Assembly (NCBI RefSeq): GCF_001661265.1
Contig: NW_017567005.1
Span: forward strand, 310,001 to 374,000
DNA length: 64,000 nt
Direction of reading: 5' to 3'
Origin: Saitoella complicata NRRL Y-17804
Taxonomy: Eukaryota > Ascomycota > Saitoellomycetes > Saitoellales > Saitoellaceae
Positions 1 to 11,139 of the stretch are shown here, in pieces (within the stretch, counting starts at the first letter, position 1; every line of letters begins with the position of its first letter). The position numbers and the translations under genes were made by a program. The notes beneath the pieces are model-generated. The model had not been told where the DNA came from. It searched no databases and was given only the letters and a program-made list of their open reading frames with translations.

Positions 1-3000
1 GCAGGGTCAGGAGGTTCATCATTGGTGCTAAGGGTGCTACGCTGAGGGAGATCGAGACTAAGACTGGTGCACACGTTCAGCTGCCCAAGAGGGAGGAGAC
101 CGATGCTCAGGAGCATGAGGACTCGGAGGAGGAGGTCATGGTTGACGTTACTGTCGAGGGTGACTTTGACGGTGTTAGGTTGGCTAAGGAGGAGATCGAG
201 AAGATCGTTGACGAGCGGACACAGAACATCACTGCGCGCGTTGCTGGAATCGACGCCGCATTCCTTCCTATGATTCAGGCTAAGATTTCCGAGCTCGAGC
301 AGGGAGACCTCAAGATCCGCACCACTGTTGTCGATGACAAGGCTACCGTCATCCTTTCCGGTGACAAAAAGATCGTCAACCCCACTAAGGCCCAGATTGA
401 GGAGATCTACGCCGAGCTCCAGCGCAACACCACCGCCGTGAACCTTCCCGTTCCCGCCCGGAAGCACCGCTTCTTGACCGGCAAGGTCCAGTCTATCCTC
501 GAGTCTACCGGCTGCGCAGTCGTTCTTCCCCAGGACGGCTCCGACAACGTCACTGTGCGTGGTCCCTCTGCTCAGTTGGGCCAGGGTATCGAGGCCATGA
601 TGAACATCGTGAACGAGGTCGTCCTCGACGCTCTCGACATCACCGGTGCCCACCCCAACGCCGAGAGGGGTGCTCAGCGCCACGCTTCTGACGTCGGCAA
701 GTTCCTTGTCAAGTCCGGCGAGATGGCTTCCATCGAGAAGGACTTCGGAGTCCAGGTTCAGGTCCAGGAGGCTAACGGTCGCGTTGTCTTCGAGATCGCT
801 GGTGCGCAGGAGGGTGAGGTCAAGCGTGCGCGAAGGGAATTGGTTAACGCCGTGAACGCATTGCAGCCCTACCGCTTCGCCTACGTCGAAGTCGACCCTC
901 TCGTCCGCCGTCATGTCCAGGGCACCAAGAACAAGAATGTTCAGAAGGCGAAGCAAGAGCAGGGTATTGAGGTTTTCTTCGGCGAGGGCGAGGACGCACT
1001 CGTTGCCCTCGTTCATGCTGGAAAGGAGGGTGACTCTGAGTTCTTGGACCGTGAGGTCGTCGGTCAGAGGCTCGGTGCTGTTAAGGCTGAGTTCGAGCAG
1101 GCTGCTGGTGATGCTAAAGACTTTGTTACCAAGGAGATTCAGGCTGAGGTGAAGTTCCACAAGATCATTGTCGGTCCGAAGGGTACTACGCTCAACGCCA
1201 TCACCGGTGGACCTGACGCGCCTATCGTCGTCAAGATTGGCAATGACGAGACAATTTCCATCCGTGGTCCTTCCAAGGAAGTTGACCGTGTCGCCAAGGA
1301 GATCTTGGATTTGGTTGAGGAGGCTAAGACTAACGAGGTCTTGAACTCCTACACCCAGTCCTTCGACTTCCCCGCCAAGTTCTCCAAGAACTTGATCGGT
1401 AAGGCTGGTGCTAATATCACTAAGCTCCGTGAGGAGCTCGGTGTCAAGATTGAGGTTGACGAGGGCAAGGTCGAGATCCAGGGTATGAAGAAGAATGTCG
1501 AGGAGGCTAAGGCACGTGTTCTTTCTTTGGCTGAGCGCTTGGAGGACGAGACTATCTATCGTCTTGCCATCCCCTTCAAGTACCACCGTGCCCTCATCGG
1601 CCAGGCCGGTAAGTTCGTTAAGCGCTTGGAGGAGAAGTACACCGTCCGCATCAACTTCCCCCGCGACAACGACGAGGAGGGCGAGCAGCAGTTCACCGAC
1701 CGTCCCGCATCCAAGGATGAGATCGTCGTTAAGGGTGGAAAGAAGACTGCTGGTCAGGCTAGGGATGAGTTAATGGAGTTGTACGAGTACGAGAAGGAGC
1801 ACGGTTTCACTGAGACCGTTAACGTTCCTGCCCGTGCTATTTCCCGTATTGTTGGACGCGAGGGTGCGAAGATCAACGAGCTCAAGGATGAGACGGATAC
1901 CCGTATTGACATCGACCATGCTGCTGCCAATGCTAACGGCGGCGACGAGAATGCTACCGTCGCTATTGTTATCCGAGGTACCAAGGCTGGTGTCACCACC
2001 GCCAAGAAGGCCATTCAGGAGATCGCTGAGGAGATCGAGCACCAGGTCGAGGAGACCATCCAGATTCCTTCCAAGTACCACAGAACCTTGATTGGATCTG
2101 GTGGTAACAACCTTCGGGACATCGTGGTTAAGGCTGGAGGACCTGATGACCGTGTTGCGTTGGCTCGTATGGTCCGTTTCCCTCGTGCTGGATCTACGGA
2201 TGACAACATCAACGTCAAGGGTGACCGTGCCCTCGTCGACAAGGTCATCGCCGAGTTCCAAAAGATCGTCAAGGATCTCGAGGAGCGCGTTACTATCGAG
2301 GTCGACATTGCTGCCGAGAAGCACCGTGTCGTCATCGGCCGTGCCGGTGCCGCTCGTCGTGACTTGGAAACCCGCTTCAATGTCTCCATCGACGTTCCCC
2401 GCCAGAAGAAGGACGGTACCCCCGGATCTGGTGGTATCAAGGTCACTGGTAAGCAGGAGGATGTCGAGAAGGCGCAGGAGGAGATCTTGAACATGACTAA
2501 GGGCGCTGACTCTGTTGTTGTTGTCGTTCCCCGTGCGTTGCACCGTCATGTTGCTGACGGCGGCAACTTTATCCGTCAGTTGAGGAGCCAGTACAACGTC
2601 TCCGTCGACCACGGACGTGTGCAGCTCCCCAAGCCCGCTTCTAAGCCTAAGGCTAAGGAGACCAACGGTGATGCTCCCCGTATTGACGACGAGGATGCTG
2701 CGGCGCCTAGCAAGGGTTACGCTTGGGAGGTTGTGGATGAGGGTGCGGATGAGGAGGCTGGAGAGGACATCCCTTGGAACCTCCGCGGTGAGGAGGCCAA
2801 CATCGAGAAGGCCAAGGAAGCCATCGAGAAGCAGATCGAGGCTGTCAAGGGCCAGCAATTCACTGGCTATCTCGTTGTGCCTGCGCACAAGCACAGGTTC
2901 ATCGTTGGTCAGGGTGGTTCCCGCATCCAGCAGATCAGGGCCGAGACTGGTAGCAGAGTCGATGTCCCCAGGGCAAAGGGTGATGAGGTTGTTGTTATCA

Positions 3001-3086
3001 AGGGAGGAAAGGACAATATCGAGAAAGCTCGTCAGATGATTTTGGAGGCTACAACTGCTCCTGGTACGCCTCGCGAGAGGAGATAA
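1..3086 (+). CDS. SCP160: Vigilin / Scp160-type multi-KH RNA-binding protein (5' end outside window)
   Basis: The frame is open from the first complete codon at position 3 to the TAA at 3084-3086, so the 5' end lies before the window. About eleven KH modules follow one another. Seven or so keep a clear GxxG loop (IGAKGATL at the left edge, then IVGPKGTTL, LIGKAGANI, LIGQAGKFV, IVGREGAKI, LIGSGGNNL, VIGRAGAAR, and near the end IVGQGGSRI); others are degenerate (FLTGKVQ, HVQGTKN, HVADGGN), which is usual in vigilins. Known vigilins bind mRNA on ER-associated polysomes and affect translation and chromosome segregation. The visible 1028 residues fit most of a protein of about 1200-1300. A Lys/Glu-rich linker near the C terminus interrupts the KH series. 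No intron is needed. The codon usage is strongly biased, as in highly expressed genes, and creates long spurious antisense frames. Confidence 0.95.
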   Translation, partial: RVRRFIIGAKGATLREIETKTGAHVQLPKREETDAQEHEDSEEEVMVDVTVEGDFDGVRLAKEEIEKIVDERTQNITARVAGIDAAFLPMIQAKISELEQGDLKIRTTVVDDKATVILSGDKKIVNPTKAQIEEIYAELQRNTTAVNLPVPARKHRFLTGKVQSILESTGCAVVLPQDGSDNVTVRGPSAQLGQGIEAMMNIVNEVVLDALDITGAHPNAERGAQRHASDVGKFLVKSGEMASIEKDFGVQVQVQEANGRVVFEIAGAQEGEVKRARRELVNAVNALQPYRFAYVEVDPLVRRHVQGTKNKNVQKAKQEQGIEVFFGEGEDALVALVHAGKEGDSEFLDREVVGQRLGAVKAEFEQAAGDAKDFVTKEIQAEVKFHKIIVGPKGTTLNAITGGPDAPIVVKIGNDETISIRGPSKEVDRVAKEILDLVEEAKTNEVLNSYTQSFDFPAKFSKNLIGKAGANITKLREELGVKIEVDEGKVEIQGMKKNVEEAKARVLSLAERLEDETIYRLAIPFKYHRALIGQAGKFVKRLEEKYTVRINFPRDNDEEGEQQFTDRPASKDEIVVKGGKKTAGQARDELMELYEYEKEHGFTETVNVPARAISRIVGREGAKINELKDETDTRIDIDHAAANANGGDENATVAIVIRGTKAGVTTAKKAIQEIAEEIEHQVEETIQIPSKYHRTLIGSGGNNLRDIVVKAGGPDDRVALARMVRFPRAGSTDDNINVKGDRALVDKVIAEFQKIVKDLEERVTIEVDIAAEKHRVVIGRAGAARRDLETRFNVSIDVPRQKKDGTPGSGGIKVTGKQEDVEKAQEEILNMTKGADSVVVVVPRALHRHVADGGNFIRQLRSQYNVSVDHGRVQLPKPASKPKAKETNGDAPRIDDEDAAAPSKGYAWEVVDEGADEEAGEDIPWNLRGEEANIEKAKEAIEKQIEAVKGQQFTGYLVVPAHKHRFIVGQGGSRIQQIRAETGSRVDVPRAKGDEVVVIKGGKDNIEKARQMILEATTAPGTPRERR

Positions 3087-3304
3087 AAAGGTTCTTTAGC
3101 ATTTTAGCATCAACATTCGCGAGCGAAATGAGATTTGAGGAAGTTTGAGGAAGCTTCATGTACGTTATATAAAATGGAATTTTTGCCGAGTTAAGTGTAC
3201 AGATCCCAATGACGTTGTGCATCTCGAGTCTTAGTAAGCGGTTGGACTTCCCCGCGCAACGGAACTGCACCACCAAAGAGCTCAATTGATCCGTACCCAA
3301 TTGG

Positions 3305-4607
3305 ATGCTCAGAGCAGTTCACAGAGCTTCACTATTCAAGAATCAACTCAGATCGACGCCAATTGCTCCTGCTCTACGCACCATGTCGACCGATCTCTCT
3401 ACCTACAAGTTCAACCACACGAGTGTGTTCAAACTCCGAAAGTCCTTGCTGAAGCAGATGGCTGACTTTCATCGTAGTGCTTCGTGTCAAGGACCCTCAG
3501 GCGTCCTTGAAATTCTACCGTGATACCCTCGGTATGAGCTTGGTCAACAAGTGGGACTTTGAGGAGGACAAGTTCTCTCTCTACTTCCTTGCTTACGACT
3601 CCGAGGGTGCTACCGAGGGAGGAAAGCCCTGGTCTGACCGTGAGGTACATCTATCAAGCTCTCGACTCTTTCAAGCTCTTATTAACGATTGATACAGGGT
3701 ATCCTTGAATTAACCCACAACCACGGTACCGAGAACGTGCGTCGTCGATCTCCACCCGTCACCACCACGGTCCCCTCATGCTAACATCAGATGACAGGAC
3801 CCCGACTTCAAGCCCCACAACGGCAACTCTGATCCCCGCGGTTTCGGACACATCTGTATCTCCGTCGACAACATTCAAGCCGCCTGCGAGCGTCTCGAGA
3901 AGGCCGGCGTCAAGTTCCAGAAGAGGTTGACTGATGGACGTCAGAAGGATATTGCTTTCGCTCTTGATCCAGGTAAAAGAACACTGTCGTCCTGTCAGAA
4001 GGATCGCTGACGATTCTTTTACAGACAATTACTGGGTCGAGATCATCGGACAGCCCCAGAAGGCCAACGTCGCCGAGACTGACTTGAAGAACTACCGCTT
4101 CAACCACACCATGATCCGTGTCAAGGACCCTCGGGCTTCGCTCAAGTTCTACACTGAGCAGCTCGGTATGGAGGTTGTGAGGAAGAAGGTCTTCGATGAG
4201 GCCAAGTTCACGCTTTACTTCTTGGCTTACACTCACGGCGCTGGCGTCCCCGCCGACGATGGCCGCACAAACCCCGTCGCCGATCGCGAAGTAGGTTTTG
4301 TTCGGATTGCCCCCGTGAGGTGGAACTAACAAGAGTCTTACAGGGTATCCTCGAACTAACCCACAACCACGGCACCGAATCTGACCCCAACTTCACCCCG
4401 TACCACACCGGCAACGACGAGCCCAAGGGCTACGGCCACATCGCCATCTCCGTCGACAACATCGAGGCGGCGTGTAAGAGGTTTGAGGAGAACGGGGTTA
4501 CGTTTAAAAAGAAGTTGACGGATGGACGCATGAACAACATTGCGTTCATGTTGGACCCGGATGGCTATTGGATTGAGGTTATTCCCAAGGAGTTGGCAAA
4601 GGAGTAA
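3305..4607 (+). CDS. GLO1: Glyoxalase I, two-domain lactoylglutathione lyase
   Basis: Converts the hemithioacetal of methylglyoxal and glutathione to S-lactoylglutathione. Model: join(3305..3422, 3478..3644, 3698..3736, 3798..3972, 4025..4290, 4344..4607), 342 aa, close to yeast Glo1 (326). Two homologous halves each start FNHTM(L/I)RVKDP and carry the family signatures [15 protein letters not shown](C/A)ISVDNI and a terminal (Y)WVEII/WIEVI, supplying the metal-binding Glu and His residues. All five introns are 52-61 bp GT-AG and keep frame. The first ATG gives a basic, amphipathic N terminus ([14 protein letters not shown]) before an in-frame ATG at 3383 ([10 protein letters not shown]) where most cytosolic glyoxalases begin, so a mitochondrial and a cytosolic form could come from one gene. 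The following gene is in the same orientation 231 bp away. Confidence 0.95.
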
Positions 4608-4838
4608 GAGATGTGTAGAGGTTGTAGAGGGTGTATGAGTAGGGTTTGAGTCCGAATATGAATGAGGATGTTTCTTGGAGATAACAGCTAATGGTGCTGC
4701 CCTTGGACACAAGTCCACCTTCGTGTCTCGCGGTGGATTCCAAGCACGTGCTGCGTGCTCGACGATGCCCTGCCCGCAGACGTCAGGCTGAGTAAGTAAC
4801 GGGATGGGTCCTTCCCTCATTTCAAGAACTCCATCACT

Positions 4839-5505
4839 ATGTTATCTTTAGAGAGAAGAATGTCCATCGCCCGGATAATCCATTCACAGCTTCACAGTAC
4901 AGGTCAAACCCATAAGTGCGAAGCCCCCTCCTGGGCAGCTAGCTTACTGGACTTCACAGATCCCAAACTACAGCTGGATACTATGAATACATATTGCTCT
5001 CCGAGCGTTATGTTCGTGGATCCGACGATGCGGGCGAATGGGATCACGGAGTTTGCGGGGATTGTTAATGGTGCTGCGTGGGTACTGCGGACATTCAAGG
5101 TAAAACAACCAATTCTCCCACTAAGACCGGAAACTGAGGTTGCCATAGTCTGACATTCAAAATGTCTACCACTCCCAGACCGGCCGTGAAGTAGTCGTCG
5201 ACGCCATCGTAACAATGCAGGGTCACTGGTTCTTCCTTCTCGGTGCAACCCTTCGCACACGTACCTTTTGCCGTCTAGTTTTCGACGAGAATGATAAGGT
5301 TGTGTTGTATCACGATGTCTGGAGTGTTCAGGATACCATTCATGGTATGTTGCTGGGGTGGACGAGGCTTCCGGGGAGTACGGAGAGTATGAGTTTGTGG
5401 GTGCATGAGCGGGTTGTGAAGCCCGTGATGACGATGATTGTATTAGGGTCGCTTTGGCTGTTTGGGAAGTATAACTCATGCAGACAGATACATATGCATA
5501 GCTAG
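4839..5505 (+). CDS. NTF2-like (SigF/SnoaL-type) small protein with C-terminal membrane segment
   Basis: Model: join(4839..5099, 5149..5505), 205 aa; the 49 bp intron restores one frame. The middle has the look of an alpha+beta-cone NTF2-like fold as in fungal SigF-like proteins: a helix-rich start, CSPSVMFVDP, then GREVVVDAIVTMQG and RLVFDENDKVVLYHDVWS, where a predicted ligand-pocket sheet would lie. The C terminus has a hydrophobic stretch (MTMIVLGSLWLF) that may anchor it in a membrane. No catalytic role is assigned in this family, so the function is unknown. The start is uncertain: a second in-frame ATG lies at 4860, and residues 10-45 fit the family poorly, so an extra small intron may exist. 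Family placement is inference from pattern, not from a search. Confidence 0.65.
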
Positions 5506-5935
5506 GAAAAGGCTTTGAGCATTGAGATGCAATGAATCGATATTCCGGACCCCAACTGCCGTCACAGAAAGGTGCCTATTCTCCCCCGCCGAGCTTGCTT
5601 AAACTGGGAGCAAGAGAGATACAACGAATCTGTCACAACTCCGCAATTCTCAAAACTAGACACCAAAAGAATATTCGCAATCCTTCAGCCAATTTCTCGG
5701 TATCGTTATCGCGCGTACGTGCTACAGCTGCATGGTGAGCCACATGTTTGGGTCGGCGTACAATGTACGCGTTGACTGAACGGATTTCGACCAGGACTCC
5801 GGACGAACAGACCAGCTGCTATCAACATTCAAGAAGCAGGACTTCTTTGTTTTCTGATTTGAACGACGCTGCTCTCAGCGTCCTCTGTTTTCCAGGCGCC
5901 TTAGTGTTTCTCGCTGAAGAGCTCGAATTGCGACA
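5506..5935. other. Intergenic region upstream of the BTB gene
   Basis: 430 bp with no supported gene. It holds the 3' flank of the NTF2-like gene and the 5' leader and promoter of the BTB gene. No strong motif was recognised. Confidence 0.5.
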
Positions 5936-8126
5936 ATGTCTTCATCCCTCAGCGGTCTCGAGAACTTGATCAGTTCACAAACGGGTGAGCCTCACAGATC
6001 ACCTCGCTCGTTAGGTCGGGCGTATAACGTACTCACTTCACCTGGTCCTGTTCATTCTGACGGTTCTCCTTCCCGTTCCCAACCCCATCCCTCCACAAGT
6101 CCCCTCTCACCTTCTTCCCGCCACCTCTCCCGCCCGCTTTCCTTCCCGACCGCAGCTGGCCTGCAACAGCTCGCCGAAGGATCCCCCTCTTCCTCATCCT
6201 CCTCCTCGACGGCGTCCGGCTCTGCGCCGTTAACGTTCAACTCCTCCAACAACCACTGGCCCCAGACGCCCCAGACGCCCCAGACGCCCCAGACGCCCCG
6301 CAAGAGCCGTGATGACACTGAAGGAAGGAATGAATCACTTCTGGGAAGGTCCTATACGATGCACACTCCCTCGCGCAATCGTCCCATACCGCGTCGTGAG
6401 CGGAGTCCAGCGTCGTCCGTCTCGAACCATCTCTACACCCGTGGATTTCTCGAGGGCGCATGTTCAGACATTGCGATCGTCGCATTCGGGAAGACGTATC
6501 ATCTTCACCGTCTCGTCCTTGACCGTTCGTCTTTTTTTTCCGCTATGTTCGGGGGACCGTGGTCGGATGCTACCTCCAACACTCTAGAGCTCACGTTCGA
6601 TGATCCGAATATCACACAAATCGCATTAGAATGTGCGTTAGGGAGGTTGTATGGGCACCAAGACCATGAGTTGGAGGAGAAGCATGTTATGGGCATCCTT
6701 GCTACTGCGAATTATTTGGGTATGCAGGAGCTTGTCGAGGTTGCTTTTACCCATATTCTACGCACTCTCACGACGAGCAATGTGGCAGGCCGCCTTGCAT
6801 TCGCGACTGGAAGTCAATATTATGGCGCTGCCTCGAGCAAGTTGGATGAAGCTTGTCGAGCTCTGCTATTCAGGGAGGGTTGGGGTATGGGAGCTGTTGG
6901 GTGGGATGGGATTTCTGCCGAGGTTGTTTATGAGCTTGTCAGTGACGATATGTTCTGGGTACCGAACGAGTGGGAACGCTTTACCTTCGCGAAGGAGGTG
7001 CTTGAGTGGCGGATGAATCTCAGCAAGGTCAGAGCGAAGGACGAGAACGAAGCGGACGAGACGTTGGACGTAGCGCCGTTGAGAAAGTTGTTAAACAAGG
7101 GCGTTTATTATACGCATATGACGTTTGAGCAATTGCAGGTTATCGCCGAGATGAAGGATACTGAAGGGAGGGAGATCGTGAGTAAGGATGTGATTCAGGC
7201 TGCTTTATGGTATGTGCTTGTAAGCTCGGCCTTTGAACTAGCTGACAGTCGCGAACAGGGACCAAATGACGCTTCGCCAGCGTATCCAGAACACCCCCGC
7301 CGACTCACCTGCTGCTGGCCTGGCAATTGAGACGCCTCTGTCCACCGACTCCGCCGCCCTCTATCCCGTTGCGACCGACGGCAACACAGTTCACGGAGAC
7401 TCCACCTCACTCGACTCCCCCGAACAACCCCCATCGCCCTCCACCTGGTCCCCCTATCCCCCCTTCCGCTTCTCCGCCGTATTCAAAAATGTCCGCGCCC
7501 TAAAAGAGGACAAACGCGTCTACTCCAAGACAGTCTTCTACGCCGGCTCTCAGTGGAACGTCTATATCCAGAAAGTCCGGACACGGAAGAATGTGCAGCT
7601 TGGGGTATATTTGCATCGGGCAAGGGACAAGGAGGAGGGTGGAGGGAGTGCGCAGGCGGTTAGTTTGGAGACGAGAATTTTGGAGATTGAGCAGGAGACA
7701 GCCAATACGTCTTTCTCGTCGCCGAGGAGGAGGGAGAGGGGGGCGGTTGTGGCAGCGGGGGACATGTCTATGGCAGGGGATACGACGATTGATGGAGATA
7801 CGACTATCACTGCTCCGAAAACCGCAGCAGACGACGATCTCTTCACGGGTGAGGTATCGACGCTCTTCCCGAACGGGAATCCGTACCCACCAATCTCTGC
7901 ACTCCCGGCATACACCGATTCTCGGCCGACAATTCATACATACTTCCGCATCATCTGTGCACGGAAGGGCAAGAACGCGATCACGGTGTTCAACTCTGCA
8001 CCCGACAAGTTCAACTTCAGTCAGAGTTGGGGATGGAAGACGAGTAGTTTGTGCTCGGAGGAGGGGTTGCTGGATGAGGTTGGGGAGGGAACGTTCAAGG
8101 TTACGTTGGTGCTCGGAAACGTTTAG
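5936..8126 (+). CDS. BTB/POZ-domain protein, germ-cell-less-like
   Basis: Model: join(5936..7209, 7259..8126), 713 aa, with one 49 bp intron splitting a Trp codon (IQAALW/DQMTLRQR). The first 150 residues are Ser/Pro-rich and probably disordered, with a perfect 9-bp repeat coding PQT units. A BTB domain follows (GACSDIAIVAFGKTYHLHR, then SSFFSAMFGGPW and LTFDDPNITQIALECALG), most like the germ-cell-less branch, with a BACK-like helical stretch after it. The second exon has a beta-rich C-terminal region (GSQWNVYIQKV, TYFRIICARKGKNAITVFN) with acidic and Ser-rich insertions. BTB proteins of this type usually act as cullin-3 adaptors or nuclear-envelope scaffolds; which applies here is not shown. 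Convergent with RAP1 (145 bp between stop codons). Confidence 0.85.
6261..6296 (+). repeat. 9-bp coding minisatellite, four copies
   Basis: Four perfect tandem copies of CCCAGACGC inside the BTB gene, coding the repeat PQT in the disordered N-terminal region. The unit is a multiple of three, so copy number can change without breaking the frame. Confidence 0.9.
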
Positions 8127-8271
8127 TTAGGTTTTGACAGGATGTTCTTGGTAGGCCGGATAGGGGCTATGGCTATGGGTGTTTTGTGCTTGAACGAGAG
8201 TGTGATTTTCTGATCATTATGATGAGTAATTCAGAATACTAGATATTACGCGCGTGTCTCACTGTGGACGC

Positions 8272-10366
8272 TCAAAGTCCCATTGCCCTTTTCCTCATCT
8301 CCAGATCCAAAAACGCACTTCGCCGGCTTAAACCTCCATTATGCTTCTTGTCCAAAGCCTCGAGCACAGTCCTCTCCTTGCTAGATACCACCAGTTTGTC
8401 TTCCTCTTCCGTCCACACACCCGGGATATTCGGTAGTTTCCGGCCACGGGCGAGTGCTTGCACGACTTTGTGCGCTAGGGAGCGGTTACCAGACGTACGA
8501 CCAAGGGCGTAAACCGCTTGGTCGCGTGTGACCTTGTACTTCTGGATAGAGTTTACGATGAACTGTTCCAACTTCGCCGCGACATCCGGTCTTGGGGCAA
8601 TCGCGAATTCGGGTTCAGCAGCCTCTTCTGGATCTTCCATTACGACAGGAAGATGTGGTTCCGCAACAGCATGCGTATGCTTCTCCGCCCGATGCGACGG
8701 GCTTCCAGGGTCTTTGAGAGGTGTGCTGAGTGTGGGATGATCAGGCGTACTGGGAATCTCGACGGGTCCGCGCTTCCCTGTTCCCAACTTTGCCTTCTTC
8801 CGTGGCGGATCCTGTTCCCGATTCCGTTCACTGATTGGTGACGACTCTCCCATCGGTAACTCAGGTGACGCTGTCCGTCTGCGTTTGTGACCAGCTACCT
8901 GAGGTGGCGCAGCTATGTCCTCCACCAAATCGAGCTTCGCGGCCATCATCTCGTCGTCTTCGTCTTCATCCTCGTTTTCGTCGACGTTGACAAACAGTGA
9001 TTCACCGCCTTGGTTTTCCTTGTAGCTTCCATCGTCGATGAAAGGGTTGTCTTCGCTTCTGTCTTCGACCAGACTAGGCTGAGATTGCGGTTGTGGTTGA
9101 GCGGGCGGTGGGCTAGATGCCGCGGGTAAGTCATCCTCCTGTGACAATGGCTCAGGTGCTTCGTCGTACGAGCCTTCCTCTGGGTGGTACTTCTCAACAG
9201 GCTCAGAATCCTCAGCGGGCTTGGCGCCGGTAGTCTTCCTTCTCTCTTTAGCCATAGCCTCAGCAGTTAATCGCTCACTCGAAGGCGGCGGCAAAGTCTG
9301 CCTTCTACCCTCGCTCGCGCCCGTCACCTGCCTCGTCTGCGTCCTCTGTATCCTCTCCAACTCTTCATCCTCCTCGACCTCAGCTTCCTGGCTTGCCCTC
9401 AACTGCGGCTCCAATCGACGCACCCAGCGATCACGCCAGGACTGCCAGGGGTGGTGGGGGTGTTCGGCGTAGAGCTCTTGGAAGATTTTGTTGCCGCCTG
9501 AGAGGTGACCATTGGGGTGGTTGCGAACCCATTCGGTGAGGAGATTGTCGTCGGCGACGGAGAACGGGACTTTCTTCGAAACGATTGCGCCGATGGCAGT
9601 TTGGCGACGCGATGTGGAGGACGAGGGCGGGCGTTGAGTTGAGGTTGGGGGTACAGGCGCCGACACACGTCGTGGCGCATCCTCCTCAACATCTTCCTCG
9701 TCAGATGACATTTCATACTCATCCAACTCCTCCTCCGGTTCACCCCATAACGGCTCAAGTGTCTTCACATACCTATGCCGCCAACTCTGGAACGTATGAT
9801 GAGGAAACTTCTTCTCCAACTCCATATAAATCTTGTTCCCCTGACGGCTCACGTTGGCCTTATGCACATACTTCCTCAGGATAGCATCATCTTCTTTCGT
9901 AAAGGGTGTTCGTGTCCCCTTTGCTTTTTCAGGGGCGGAAGCGGTAAGAACATAGTCGTCCACATCCCGGAGGATGCCATCAGAGAGGGAGTCGTCGATG
10001 AACTTGTAGGAGACGAGGTCGGTGCCGTTATCTTTCAAGTGATCTCCTATTTGAATCGCACCCGCTTCTTTCTGCCAATTGGTGATTTTACCGCCATTTG
10101 CCTGTTCACCACCCAGTCAGTGTGCTGGTAACTTCCAAACGCCTGATACGACGGACCTCGATCTTTTCACGATACCAAACCTTGGACGGCACCTTATGCG
10201 ACAACCAAAACATCAACGGCTCCCCATCATCCTTCGTGAACAACGTCCCCTGTACCGCGCCAACTGTACCCAACGTTAGTCAATGGCCGTGAGCCCTTGA
10301 TCTCCGTTACGTACATTGCCTCTTCTTGGTAAACGTAGCGACTGGAGCACTTGCTTCCTTGACCAT
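8272..10366 (-). CDS. RAP1: Rap1 telomere protein (BRCT, two Myb-like domains, RCT)
   Basis: Model: complement(join(8272..10101, 10157..10263, 10315..10366)), 662 aa. The two small 5' exons recover a BRCT domain (LFTKDDGEPLMFWLSHKVPS, then IEANGGK across the second splice, then VSYKFIDDSL; about residues 24-90). A first Myb domain lies at about 119-170 (PFTKEDDAILRKYV to SWRHRYVKTLEP) and a second similar one at about 232-284 (PFSVADDNLLTEWV to SWRDRWVRRLEP). A long acidic linker and NLS-like stretches (KRRR, RKKAK) follow, then a C-terminal helical RCT-like region (about 564-662). This is the Rap1 architecture: a shelterin-type protein usually recruited by a TRF/Taz1-like factor, or itself binding DNA when two Myb units are present. 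The second intron uses a GTCCGT donor; it is supported by continuity of the BRCT motif. Confidence 0.9.
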
Positions 10367-11139
10367 TGTGATTGGACGTTGTTGGGTGTACTGGTCGGCT
10401 TTGCGATGACTTCACCCGGACGCGTTCAGCCGCAGGACGCGTCCGGGCCGCACTGCACGTGCACGCGTGGACCCTTCATTTGTAACGTAGACATCCAAAA
10501 TAGAATGCCTCCCACAACCGGTGCAGACGCTGAATCTCGAGGATGGCAGGTATTCCGAGGGGTGCTGTGGAAATATCATGAGATGCTAAAACACAAACGG
10601 GACATGACAAACCAACTGAATGCGCGGACTAGAGCAGAGGCATCGACAGAGCGCTGAGCGGACCCAGACTTACCCAAAGGTTGGAGTCCAGGACCTAGAG
10701 AATGTTAAATTCCGGGGCTCTTACCATCGGAAGACGGGCTTAATCATAGTCTTTGAGTTTACACCGACATCTTCGCCTCCGATCACCCAAGCGTGTGATT
10801 ACCTCCGGATAACGGGCGTTCAAAGACATCCTGGGCGACGTTGGCAGCGCGGTAAGCAGCTGCGCCTTTGTTTGAGATCTGTATCGAAACAGATCTTGTA
10901 AATGATGCGGGACCTGGGCCTACTAGGTATCTCAGCTGGCTACTGATGAACGGGATGTGTTCAGAACATCAAGCCAGCCATGGCCAACATATACCAAGAT
11001 TGTCAAATTGCAGAGTTCTGGTAGTACTACGTAGAGCTCCATAGCAAAAGCATTGTCCTCCACATAACGGGTATCCAACACCCATTGTCTATCTCCTCTT
11101 CTCCACTCCTCCTTTCCCTAACTCCCCAGGTGGGCCACC
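10367..11139. other. Intergenic region between RAP1 promoter and the pyrophosphorylase gene
   Basis: 773 bp without a supported gene. It contains the RAP1 promoter at its left end and the 3' flank of the neighbouring minus-strand gene at its right end. Small frames here have no protein-like composition. Confidence 0.5.

Noticed and set aside
1770-2894. 374-codon open frame antisense to vigilin
   Set aside because: It mirrors the strongly biased codons of the KH repeats and gives a Leu/Val/Asp-rich product with no domain; vigilin on the plus strand explains the sequence.
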